From Flammeovirgaceae bacterium UBA6059 (lineage in GTDB: Bacteria > Bacteroidota > Bacteroidia > Cytophagales > Cyclobacteriaceae): DNA of 64,000 nt. The position numbers and the translations under genes were made by a program. The stretch is taken from positions 62,001 to 126,000 of the forward strand of contig DIYH01000014.1 of the NCBI GenBank assembly GCA_002435755.1, written 5' to 3'. Under the pieces are notes generated by a model. The model was not told where the DNA came from. It made no database searches and saw only the letters and a program-made list of their open reading frames with translations. Positions 53,643-61,686 of the stretch are shown here, piece after piece (within the stretch, counting starts at the first letter, position 1; every line of letters starts with the position of its first letter).

Positions 53643-56444
53643 TTAGTTACGCATCATCTCATCAAATGAGAACGTGATGTAGTACAAACCACCTACGCTT
53701 GAGCTACCAAAGCTTGTCGTATAAAAATCGTTCAGTGCATTTGAAGCTCCCACCTTTACCATGCTCTTGAAATCGGGTAGCTTGAAACTCACCTGAGCAT
53801 CAAGCGTACCAAAAGCAGGTATTTCACCGACCCCAAAAGAAGATTCCCAGATGAAACTATCCTGCCAGCGATAGTTAACATTGAAACCCAACCTTTCTGT
53901 GAGCTTTCTATTACCAAAGCTGAGGTTATACCTGTACTCCGGTGTATTGAACCTCACCTGAAACCCTGGTCGATCAATGGCGTCAGTTTCGATGGCATTA
54001 TGGCTGATGTTAGCCCCCATATAGTAGTCCTTAGGTAGCTTATAATCAACACCCATAGCCCAGCCATAGGCATTAACAGGGTCATCTATGCTGATGGTCG
54101 TCTGAAAACGTCTTTCGTTTTCAATGTCATTTGGGTTTTGTACGAGGTTCTGTGCTGCTATAAAGCCATTGTAGATATTGTAGTAGATATAGCCATCAAA
54201 CATCAACTTTCGATCGAAATACAATCCCTTGTAGCCTAGTTCGTACGCGGTTACTTTTTCAGGCGTGAACTCTGGGACGACAAACGCACCTTCACTCAGG
54301 TCAGGTTCTGAGAATATAGGGTCACTCCCACTCAAGGGGTACACAGGATTAGTTTGGAAATTGTACGTATTCTGCACTTCAGGATGACCTCCAACTACCG
54401 TAATAGGCCCCACCATAAGGTTGACCCATTGGTCAGTCACGGAAGGGAAACGAAAAGCTGTCTGTGCCGAACCTCTCACGAATCTTTCGCGTGTATTATC
54501 CACAGCATAGGAGAAAGAAAACCTTGGAGTTACGCGACCTTCAAAAAATTCATGCTTATCATACCTTACTGACAAAGTGGGCTTGAATCTTTTATTGATC
54601 CATTCATCTGTCAGTTGTACGTAGGCTCCTAATGTATACATGGTAATAGGATCGCCTGGTTCGTCAAAGTAAATGCTACCCTCACTATTGACCACATTGA
54701 GCCTGAACTGACCACCTACCATCAAACCGAAGTTTTTTATCTGATTTCTGAAGTCATACATTCCTTCAACCTGGTACATAGAGCTTTTGTCAAACACCAT
54801 AGCTCCACCATCTCCAATATTGAGAGCGGTCAGACTGTCTTTGATCTGATCGAATCCCTCAGTACCTGGTTGGGGTAAAAATGGGCGGTCAGGAAACAGG
54901 ACATTATCGAATTCATCAAAGTTATCAGCATTGGCCCGGGCAAGGTTATGAGCATCTTGATCACTCAGGCCAAAACCTAGTTTTCCGTTGAGGAATCCTC
55001 CTATATAATCTTCAAACCATGCTTCACTTGGCTTCCATGACTCATTCATTTGTGCAGCAAGTCCTCCCGCATCATAAGACTCACCTGACCATTCGTTGAC
55101 GCCCCAGGCCCTGGCAAAAAAGTTGGAACCTTTGACTTCAGCCTTATAGTTGACGATAGAAAAATCATTGAGCGAGAACCTGTTTTGAGCGCTGTAGACT
55201 GCTGTACCGAGTCCAAAGTTGGATTGTAATATGGCCTCTACATCATCGTTTAGCTTGTAGTGAAGGCCAAGCCCCGCCCTAATATTCTGAGTGTTGTAGT
55301 TGACCAGATTCCTCTCCTCCCAGCCAGTCCGAGTCACATCATCTTCTGGTATGGCATTGCGAATAAACTCAAACTGCTCTTCATATTCAGTAGTACCGGG
55401 AGTCAGGCCTTGAGATTCGACGAAACCCTCAGCCACCTGATCTTTGAACAGACCAAGATTAACGGCTGTCTCATCTCCATAGATATTAACACCATCGAAC
55501 CCGGAACTCGACCAGCGATTAGCTTCGGCATCCTCTAGGTTATTCTTGTCACGATAGTCGTTAGCATGCCAATCCTCAGCTTGCAACAAGCTTGCTGTCA
55601 GTTTAAAAGCAAAACGATCATTGAAAGATTGTGCATAACGGATGCTTACATCGTGCATGGGCTGAGGGTTATCAAGGTAATCTACCCCAACGTGCATCAG
55701 CCCAGCCTGCACGGACGCTGATAACCCGGTATATTCAAAAGGGCTCTTGCTGGTCATAAGCAAAGTTCCGTTCATACCTCCCGGACCATACAAAGCCGAA
55801 GATGCGCCAACCAATAACTCCACACTCTCAATATCAATTGGTGAGAGTCCAAAAATATTGCCTGCTGAAAAGCTCAAACCTGGACTGGCATTATCTACAC
55901 CATCTATAAACTGATTGACCCGGTAATTGGTATTATCATTGAACCCTCTACTATTAGGGTTGCGAAAGGTCAGACTCTGTACCACCATGTCAACTCCTTT
56001 GATCTTATATAGTTCGTCATAAAAGTTAGCAGCAGCAGCTTGCTGAATACCAATGATATCTACTTTCTCTATGCTTGCAGCAGTCGATAAAATACTCTCT
56101 TCATATCTGGATGCTGAAACCACGACTTCATTACCAAACAATGTCGCTTCGGGCAGCACCATGTTCATTTCATAGTTGCCATATTTAGTCACTTCGAAGA
56201 ACTTGCTCTCAAAGCCGACGCTGGAGAACCTTACTGTGTAGGGAGGTTCCAGAGTAACCTCCAACCGGTAATTGCCATCCGTATCACTGATTGTGCCAAT
56301 GGTCTTATTCTCTATCGCAATATTGATCCCAAAAAGTGGGGTTTCGTTTTGATCAGTGATTTTTCCAAAGATGGTAGAGGTCTGTCCAAGAGCATATTCG
56401 GATATAACAAGCAATGCCACGGACAGGAATAAAAAATTTCTCAA
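53643..56444 (-). CDS. TonB-dependent receptor (third), TTG start
   Basis: 933 residues. The frame starts at TTG (56444); there is a stop seven codons upstream and no ATG, yet a good signal peptide follows directly (FLFLSVALLVISEYALGQ), so the TTG start is probably real. Domain order: carboxypeptidase-regulatory-like (TIFGKITDQNETPLFGINI), plug (SFRNPNSRGFNDNTNYRVN, VELLVGASSALYGPGG) and barrel ending TFSFDEMMRN. Unlike most receptors the chain does not end in an aromatic residue. No partner gene tells the ligand. The overall look is of receptors for small molecules such as siderophores. Confidence 0.9.
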   Translation of the reverse strand: MRNFLFLSVALLVISEYALGQTSTIFGKITDQNETPLFGINIAIENKTIGTISDTDGNYRLEVTLEPPYTVRFSSVGFESKFFEVTKYGNYEMNMVLPEATLFGNEVVVSASRYEESILSTAASIEKVDIIGIQQAAAANFYDELYKIKGVDMVVQSLTFRNPNSRGFNDNTNYRVNQFIDGVDNASPGLSFSAGNIFGLSPIDIESVELLVGASSALYGPGGMNGTLLMTSKSPFEYTGLSASVQAGLMHVGVDYLDNPQPMHDVSIRYAQSFNDRFAFKLTASLLQAEDWHANDYRDKNNLEDAEANRWSSSGFDGVNIYGDETAVNLGLFKDQVAEGFVESQGLTPGTTEYEEQFEFIRNAIPEDDVTRTGWEERNLVNYNTQNIRAGLGLHYKLNDDVEAILQSNFGLGTAVYSAQNRFSLNDFSIVNYKAEVKGSNFFARAWGVNEWSGESYDAGGLAAQMNESWKPSEAWFEDYIGGFLNGKLGFGLSDQDAHNLARANADNFDEFDNVLFPDRPFLPQPGTEGFDQIKDSLTALNIGDGGAMVFDKSSMYQVEGMYDFRNQIKNFGLMVGGQFRLNVVNSEGSIYFDEPGDPITMYTLGAYVQLTDEWINKRFKPTLSVRYDKHEFFEGRVTPRFSFSYAVDNTRERFVRGSAQTAFRFPSVTDQWVNLMVGPITVVGGHPEVQNTYNFQTNPVYPLSGSDPIFSEPDLSEGAFVVPEFTPEKVTAYELGYKGLYFDRKLMFDGYIYYNIYNGFIAAQNLVQNPNDIENERRFQTTISIDDPVNAYGWAMGVDYKLPKDYYMGANISHNAIETDAIDRPGFQVRFNTPEYRYNLSFGNRKLTERLGFNVNYRWQDSFIWESSFGVGEIPAFGTLDAQVSFKLPDFKSMVKVGASNALNDFYTTSFGSSSVGGLYYITFSFDEMMRN

Positions 56445-56600
56445 GATGCTATTTGGGTTAGTTCAGCCAATGAAAAATTAAATATACGCCTTCTGGTATT
56501 GATGGAGCGAGCCCGATGACACTTTTTGACTAGCGAGACGGATACTTTGAATAGTATGAAATAATTGTTCACTTTACACCTCAACGTTAAAAACTTACAG

Positions 56601-57182
56601 ATGAAAAATTTTTTAAAAGGAAGAACTATACAGCTTTTGACAGGTATGCTGATCGCTACAATGACCTTCATCTCAGCTTGCGGTGATGATGACGATGAGC
56701 CTGCAGTAGAACCTTTGCTAGGAAGATGGGTGATATCCTCTGTGACCGTAGCTGAAGAAGTTGAAGCGACTAACACGCTAGGTGAAACGCTTTTATTATC
56801 TACAGGGACAGACATAACAGCCATAATCTCCGGTGCATTCTTGGCCAATATCGACTGTGCCAACCAGACGGCAAAGGCGATTGAGCTAGCCGAAGGCAAT
56901 GACATTCTATATGCATGTACTGAAGAGGACAAATCATTGGAGGCTGGTTCATGGAGCTTAAACTCGGACCGGTCAGGCCTAGACCTGAGAATCACCATTG
57001 ATGATCAGCCCGCATCCCTTAATTTGGTGAACCTTCAAGAAACAAGCACATCTATGAGTGGATTAGTCAATTCTGTTCCTCTTCCTCCAGGCTTGCTCGT
57101 ACCTATAGATTCAGCTTTTGGACTTGTAACCGAACCAGCAGCAATCCGTATGGCCCTGAATATGAGTTTTCGTAGGCTTTAA
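56601..57182 (+). CDS. Lipoprotein of unknown function
   Basis: 193 residues from the ATG at 56601. Lipoprotein signal ends in FISACG, followed by DDDDEPAVEP, an acidic linker common in surface lipoproteins. A beta-rich domain follows (LLGRWVISSVTVAEEVE, EAGSWSLNSDRSGLDL), lipocalin-like in pattern and reminiscent of the lipoprotein at 6151-6588. Two Cys (NIDCAN, LYACTEE) could form a disulfide. A terminator follows at once. Confidence 0.72.
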   Translation: MKNFLKGRTIQLLTGMLIATMTFISACGDDDDEPAVEPLLGRWVISSVTVAEEVEATNTLGETLLLSTGTDITAIISGAFLANIDCANQTAKAIELAEGNDILYACTEEDKSLEAGSWSLNSDRSGLDLRITIDDQPASLNLVNLQETSTSMSGLVNSVPLPPGLLVPIDSAFGLVTEPAAIRMALNMSFRRL

Positions 57183-57205
57183 ATAAGAGTTTGTAATTAA
57201 CGCTA

Positions 57206-57236
57206 AAGTCCGATCTGCAAAAGATCGGACTTTTTT
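57206..57236. terminator. Bidirectional terminator
   Basis: Perfect 11-bp stem AAGTCCGATCT / AGATCGGACTT with a 5-base loop, then TTTT on the plus strand and an A-rich start that gives T on the minus strand. It separates the lipoprotein gene from the convergent sulfotransferase gene. Confidence 0.92.
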
Positions 57237-57243
57237 ATTCTGC

Positions 57244-58362
57244 TCAATCCAATACCTCCACTCCTTTGGGCAACCGATAGCCAAACTCCTCCATGCAGAA
57301 TGCCCATCTGTCAAGGATGATATCGAGCTCACGTCTCCTTATAGCATGTCTGTTTTTTTGATAGCTCTGTTGCTTATTGAGATAGGCCTCAAAATGAGGC
57401 CAAACAGTCTCGAAATCTCCTAGCGGAAACTGCTTATACATTTGGCCTAAGACTGCCTTTGGGGACTGCTCTAACTTTTCGAACGAAAACTCATAATACC
57501 GAGCTTCAGGAATACTCGAGCGTTCCTTCAATAGTGCATGCATCAACCAGTCATAGACGTCTATGATCATTTCCTCAATCTGGGGCTGATCAAAATTTTG
57601 CAATTGAAGTGTCGGCATAAGCTTGGTGAAAAAGTTTTTAGTCGACAGATACACAATTACAGGATTACGATGAATATGGATGAAGTTGGCCTTGGGAAAC
57701 ATCTCCAATAAGGTGCTGATCCTACCTGTGTTGACCGGGTTCTTTATAATTGGGTAGCTGCCTCCTGTATCCCAACTCGCCTTGTAGACAAGTCTGCGGT
57801 AGTCTTTCTTCCATTGGTCCTTTGCTTTGGGGTTTATGTTGAACCTTACTGCTTCATCAAAGTGCCTGGCGTACTCCCGAGGGAAATAGAAGAAGTTATA
57901 ATAAGCATGGGGGTTCATGTTCCCAAGTGCAAACTCATCTTCTTGCGGTAGGTTGATTCCAAGTTTGACATTATCCCCCGGCCGTTTATCCGGCATGTTG
58001 GCATGCATGAATGTTTTGAAAATGGACTTAGTCTTCAGGTTATTGGGGAATACACTTTGGTAAGTTGTCAAAAAGCTCGCACTGGGATCCTGGCAAAGGA
58101 TATTATGCAGATGAGTGGTACCGCTGCGCCAATGACCAAGAATAAACAAAGGGGGCTTACCTATATGCCCAGATGAAAACAGTCGATCAAAGTACCATCG
58201 TTCATACCAATGAAATGGAGAAAAAAGCAGGGTCAGGAAAGCCGTGCTATAAGTTTTTAATGCATACTTGAGATCTACGTCATTTCTGCTAAGGAGTGTG
58301 ACGTTATTGGCAAAAGTGCCTCCAATGATGGTTGAGATTGGCGGTATTTTAAATTCCGACAT
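57244..58362 (-). CDS. Sulfotransferase-family protein
   Basis: 372 residues from the ATG at 58362; the frame also allows a TTG two codons upstream. The 5'-phosphosulfate loop is LGHWRSGTTHLHN and the 3'-phosphate site is HIHRNPVIVYLSTKNF, both typical of PAPS-dependent sulfotransferases. The acceptor (lipid, sugar or small molecule) cannot be predicted; bacterial relatives often sulfate lipids or glycans. No transmembrane segment is clear, though hydrophobic stretches occur near the N-terminus. Monocistronic. Confidence 0.88.
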   Translation of the reverse strand: MSEFKIPPISTIIGGTFANNVTLLSRNDVDLKYALKTYSTAFLTLLFSPFHWYERWYFDRLFSSGHIGKPPLFILGHWRSGTTHLHNILCQDPSASFLTTYQSVFPNNLKTKSIFKTFMHANMPDKRPGDNVKLGINLPQEDEFALGNMNPHAYYNFFYFPREYARHFDEAVRFNINPKAKDQWKKDYRRLVYKASWDTGGSYPIIKNPVNTGRISTLLEMFPKANFIHIHRNPVIVYLSTKNFFTKLMPTLQLQNFDQPQIEEMIIDVYDWLMHALLKERSSIPEARYYEFSFEKLEQSPKAVLGQMYKQFPLGDFETVWPHFEAYLNKQQSYQKNRHAIRRRELDIILDRWAFCMEEFGYRLPKGVEVLD

Positions 58363-58433
58363 GGTCAAGAGTACTACACTTTCATTTAAATTAGCAGTGT
58401 TCGATAAGCAATATTTTCAAACCTGAGGATTTT

Positions 58434-60638
58434 ATGAGAAGCAATCGGCTATTCTCTTTCATTATTGTATTCATCACCTATGTATTGGCCTATTACGCTG
58501 CTGTTTACAGCTTAGACATGGGTGTAATAGCCGATCCTTTGTGGAACACCCTGTTTGCCGATATGATCGCTACTTTGGTGGTCTTTGCAATGAGTATGAT
58601 CTTTCGAAACTCCAGTCTTTATGATCCATATTGGAGCGTTGCACCCGTACCTATCGTCTATTTCTTTTTGCATCTTGGGCCTGAGGGCGACCAGATGAGA
58701 CACGTTCTGATGCTTGTAGTGACGTGGTTGTGGGCCATCCGACTGACACTCAACTGGGCAAGGGGATGGCCGGGGCTTGTTCACGAAGATTGGCGATATG
58801 GTGATCTGGCAAAAAAAACAGGAATCTTCTATCCATTGGTGAGTTTATCAGGCATTCATTTGATGCCCACAGGACTAGTATTCCTTGGTTGCATACCGGT
58901 ATATTATGCGGCCAAGTCAAACGTACCAGTCAATTTCCTTGACTATCTGGCGACATTTGTTGCCATACTCGGCACAGCCTTAGAACTTGTGGCCGACGAA
59001 CAGCTTAAGGCCTTTGTCAAACACAATAAAGACAAAACGGCAGTCATGACCAAAGGCATCTGGGCTTACTCCAGACATCCGAACTACTTGGGAGAAATCA
59101 CTTTCTGGCTAGGGCTATTCATTTTTGCGCTGGCGGTAGACCCATCGGCCTACTGGTGGACAGGTATAGGCTTCCTGTCCATGGTCATCCTGTTCGTTGG
59201 TATTAGCACGCCCATGATGGACAAGCATCATCTTGAGAAACGTCCGAGATACCAGGAAGTGATAGACCAGATTCCTGGCCTGCTCCCCTTGCCCGGCAAA
59301 AAATTCAAGGCTACAATTATTATTCTGATAAGTCTGACAAGCGTATCTCTTGCACAAGGTAAGGTCTACGATCTGGATGCCTGTCTGAGGACTGCACTCG
59401 AAAACAATGCTGAGATCCGAAAATTAGAACTGACACACAGAAGTAGGCTGCTTGAAGTAGACCATTCAAAAAAAAAACTCCTACCGGAAGTAAACTCTCG
59501 CATTAACTACTTCTGGTATTGGAATGACCTGCCTACTTACTATTTTTCCTCAACCCAGGGTGACATACTCTCTGGTGGATCGTCAAATGGAGCATTCCCA
59601 GTAGGCCTGGGACTACCACAAAACCTGTTTGTTGGTTTTGATGTCAGAAAGCGCTTGTATGATCAGAAAATGTGGCTAGGACGCGAAGCGCTCTCGACTG
59701 TGAACAGGACAAATACGCTGGAAGCTGCAAAGTTGAGAGATGAAATGGTTTATGGAGTCGCGAAAGAGTATTATAAGGCTATTGCATTAAAAAAAAACAC
59801 CGTTCTGGTTTTGGCCAACCAGCACAGACTTGAGCAGCTATCCGGGACACTTAAGGTACAGGTGGAGCAGGGGTTTGCTCCCGAAACAGCATTGACAGAG
59901 GTCGAACTCAAAAAAAAAGAACTGTCGCTCCATCTCATAGAACTTGAGAACGGTTATGACCAACTACTCAGATATCTACGTCTACAAATGGGGCTACCAC
60001 AATCAGAGACATTGGACTTGGAAGAGACTAATGTGACGTGGCTCGAGCGGCTAGATACACTAAGAACTTCAGCCGCTAATACGTCATCAGACCTTATTAC
60101 ACAAAAAAAACGATTCAATGAACTGACTTACAAAAGTCAGTCGGCACAGTATCTTCCTACGGTAGACCTCAATGCAGATTTTCAATGGCAGGCTCAGAGA
60201 GAAAACTTCGGTTTCTTTGATGGTAATGAGTGGCAGAACATTAATCTTGTTGGCCTGGATATCAATGTGCCTATCTATTCTGGTGGAAACAAGTCAATCG
60301 CAAGGCAACAAATGATGATTGAAAACCAACAACTGGAAATAGATCAGAACCAACTTAACTCCTATCTCGACATGTCTTTATCAAAAGCTATCGAGGATTA
60401 CAGAAGTGAAGATCAACGGGTTGAGGTCACCAAAGAGTATGCGGAATTGCGCGAGCAAATGCTAACGATGACTCAACTAAAATACGACCAGGAAGTGGCG
60501 ACTCTTGACGAATTACTAAAGGCTCAGGTCGCCCTCCAGGAAGCTCAGATGGCTTATGAGACTGCAAAGAGTGAATTGATCAATGCCGGCCTTGAGCTCC
60601 TAAGAGCCTATAACCGTATGGATATCTTACTACCGTGA
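58434..60638 (+). CDS. Fusion of a DUF1295 membrane protein and a TolC-family channel
   Basis: 734 residues in one frame. Residues about 1-290 are a DUF1295/steroid-5-alpha-reductase-like membrane protein with about seven TM segments and the family motif (KGIWAYSRHPNYLGEITFWLG). Residues about 310-734 are a TolC-type outer-membrane efflux protein (DLDACLRTALENN; two helical repeats). Between them lies a signal-peptide-like stretch (ATIIILISLTSVSLAQG), as if the start codon of an old tolC gene had been lost and two genes merged. Unless a signal peptidase cuts after SLA, the channel would be tethered to the inner membrane. The adaptor and pump follow at once, so the TolC half is probably the channel of that system. 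Could be a genuine fusion or a lost stop codon. Confidence 0.82.
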   Translation: MRSNRLFSFIIVFITYVLAYYAAVYSLDMGVIADPLWNTLFADMIATLVVFAMSMIFRNSSLYDPYWSVAPVPIVYFFLHLGPEGDQMRHVLMLVVTWLWAIRLTLNWARGWPGLVHEDWRYGDLAKKTGIFYPLVSLSGIHLMPTGLVFLGCIPVYYAAKSNVPVNFLDYLATFVAILGTALELVADEQLKAFVKHNKDKTAVMTKGIWAYSRHPNYLGEITFWLGLFIFALAVDPSAYWWTGIGFLSMVILFVGISTPMMDKHHLEKRPRYQEVIDQIPGLLPLPGKKFKATIIILISLTSVSLAQGKVYDLDACLRTALENNAEIRKLELTHRSRLLEVDHSKKKLLPEVNSRINYFWYWNDLPTYYFSSTQGDILSGGSSNGAFPVGLGLPQNLFVGFDVRKRLYDQKMWLGREALSTVNRTNTLEAAKLRDEMVYGVAKEYYKAIALKKNTVLVLANQHRLEQLSGTLKVQVEQGFAPETALTEVELKKKELSLHLIELENGYDQLLRYLRLQMGLPQSETLDLEETNVTWLERLDTLRTSAANTSSDLITQKKRFNELTYKSQSAQYLPTVDLNADFQWQAQRENFGFFDGNEWQNINLVGLDINVPIYSGGNKSIARQQMMIENQQLEIDQNQLNSYLDMSLSKAIEDYRSEDQRVEVTKEYAELREQMLTMTQLKYDQEVATLDELLKAQVALQEAQMAYETAKSELINAGLELLRAYNRMDILLP

Positions 60639-61684
60639 AAGGCCTAACTAACTATATTATTATCATCCTTCTGCTGGTATTGATAGGACTGACCCTTCGA
60701 AACAATAAGAAGGAGCTAGACCTCAATACAGCTTTGGCCGAACAAAGGCTGGATACCATACCAGTGCGCACAGCTAAAGTAGAGCAACGACGGGTAGAAC
60801 GATCCCTTGAGTTGGCAGGCATGATCACGGCAGAACAAAATCTTCTGCTCATGGCTCAAGCTCAGGGCCGTGTGACTCGCACTTTGGTCAGTGAAGGGGA
60901 GCCACTTGATATTGGCGACATAATTGTCGTTTTGGATGATAGCTATTTGCAATCCGAGCAAAAAAAGCTCAGCACAAGTCTTAATAAGCTTTCAAAAGAC
61001 CTTAGACGATTCAAGATACTTGCCGAGAGTAAGGCCATAACGAACCAGCAATTGGAAGGAGCACAGCTGCAGTATGATAATGCAAAAACTCAAAACGATA
61101 TATTGCTTCAACGTATATCCGATACGCGGGTCAAGTCTCCCATCTCAGGAGTGTTGAGCAAGCTTTTAGTAGAAGATGGATCAATGGTAGGCCCAGGAAT
61201 ACCGGTAGCCCAGATACTTAGTCAGTCTAATTTCAGCATTCGCTTTGCGGTCAATGACAGAGACATAATTAAAATAAGAGCTGGGCAATTGTTGACCCTA
61301 ACGGAAATTGGTTTCCAGGGTGTATCCGGATTGATCACACAAGTGGGTATCTCTAAAAACAGAATGGGCAAGTATGATGTGGAAGCTACCTTGTCAGATT
61401 ATGATAATGCTCCTATCAAAACAGACATGATCCGCAACGCACGAATAATCATCTCAGACTCAACAGAGCAACTGGTGGTACCCTTGGGTGCACTCCTCTA
61501 TCGAGAGGATCAACGTGGAGTTTACAAAACAAAAGGATCAAGTGTTGAATTCATCCCCCTGGAGGTGCTGGAATCCTTGAGTGACAAGGCAATTGTCAAA
61601 GGAGATCTGGTTCCGAATGATCGAGTGGTCATCGAAGGGCAGTATCGCATCAATGAAGCAACTGAAGTGAAAGTGGTGCAGTAG
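60635..61684 (+). CDS. RND efflux periplasmic adaptor
   Basis: 349 residues, starting at GTG that overlaps the preceding stop (GTGA). One N-terminal TM segment (NYIIIILLLVLIGLTL) anchors it. Lipoyl half (ITAEQNLLLMAQAQGRVT), coiled-coil hairpin (about 105-150), second half (VKSPISGVLSKLLVEDG), beta-barrel and C-terminal domain (LVVPLGALLYREDQRGVY). It links the pump at 61687 to the TolC half of the fusion upstream. Translational coupling is clear. Confidence 0.93.
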   Translation: MKGLTNYIIIILLLVLIGLTLRNNKKELDLNTALAEQRLDTIPVRTAKVEQRRVERSLELAGMITAEQNLLLMAQAQGRVTRTLVSEGEPLDIGDIIVVLDDSYLQSEQKKLSTSLNKLSKDLRRFKILAESKAITNQQLEGAQLQYDNAKTQNDILLQRISDTRVKSPISGVLSKLLVEDGSMVGPGIPVAQILSQSNFSIRFAVNDRDIIKIRAGQLLTLTEIGFQGVSGLITQVGISKNRMGKYDVEATLSDYDNAPIKTDMIRNARIIISDSTEQLVVPLGALLYREDQRGVYKTKGSSVEFIPLEVLESLSDKAIVKGDLVPNDRVVIEGQYRINEATEVKVVQ

Positions 61685-61686
61685 CC

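Noticed and set aside
56441..56998. 185-codon minus-strand frame upstream of the third TonB receptor
   Set aside because: It is opposite the lipoprotein gene, is serine-rich without pattern, and overlaps the receptor start in another frame.
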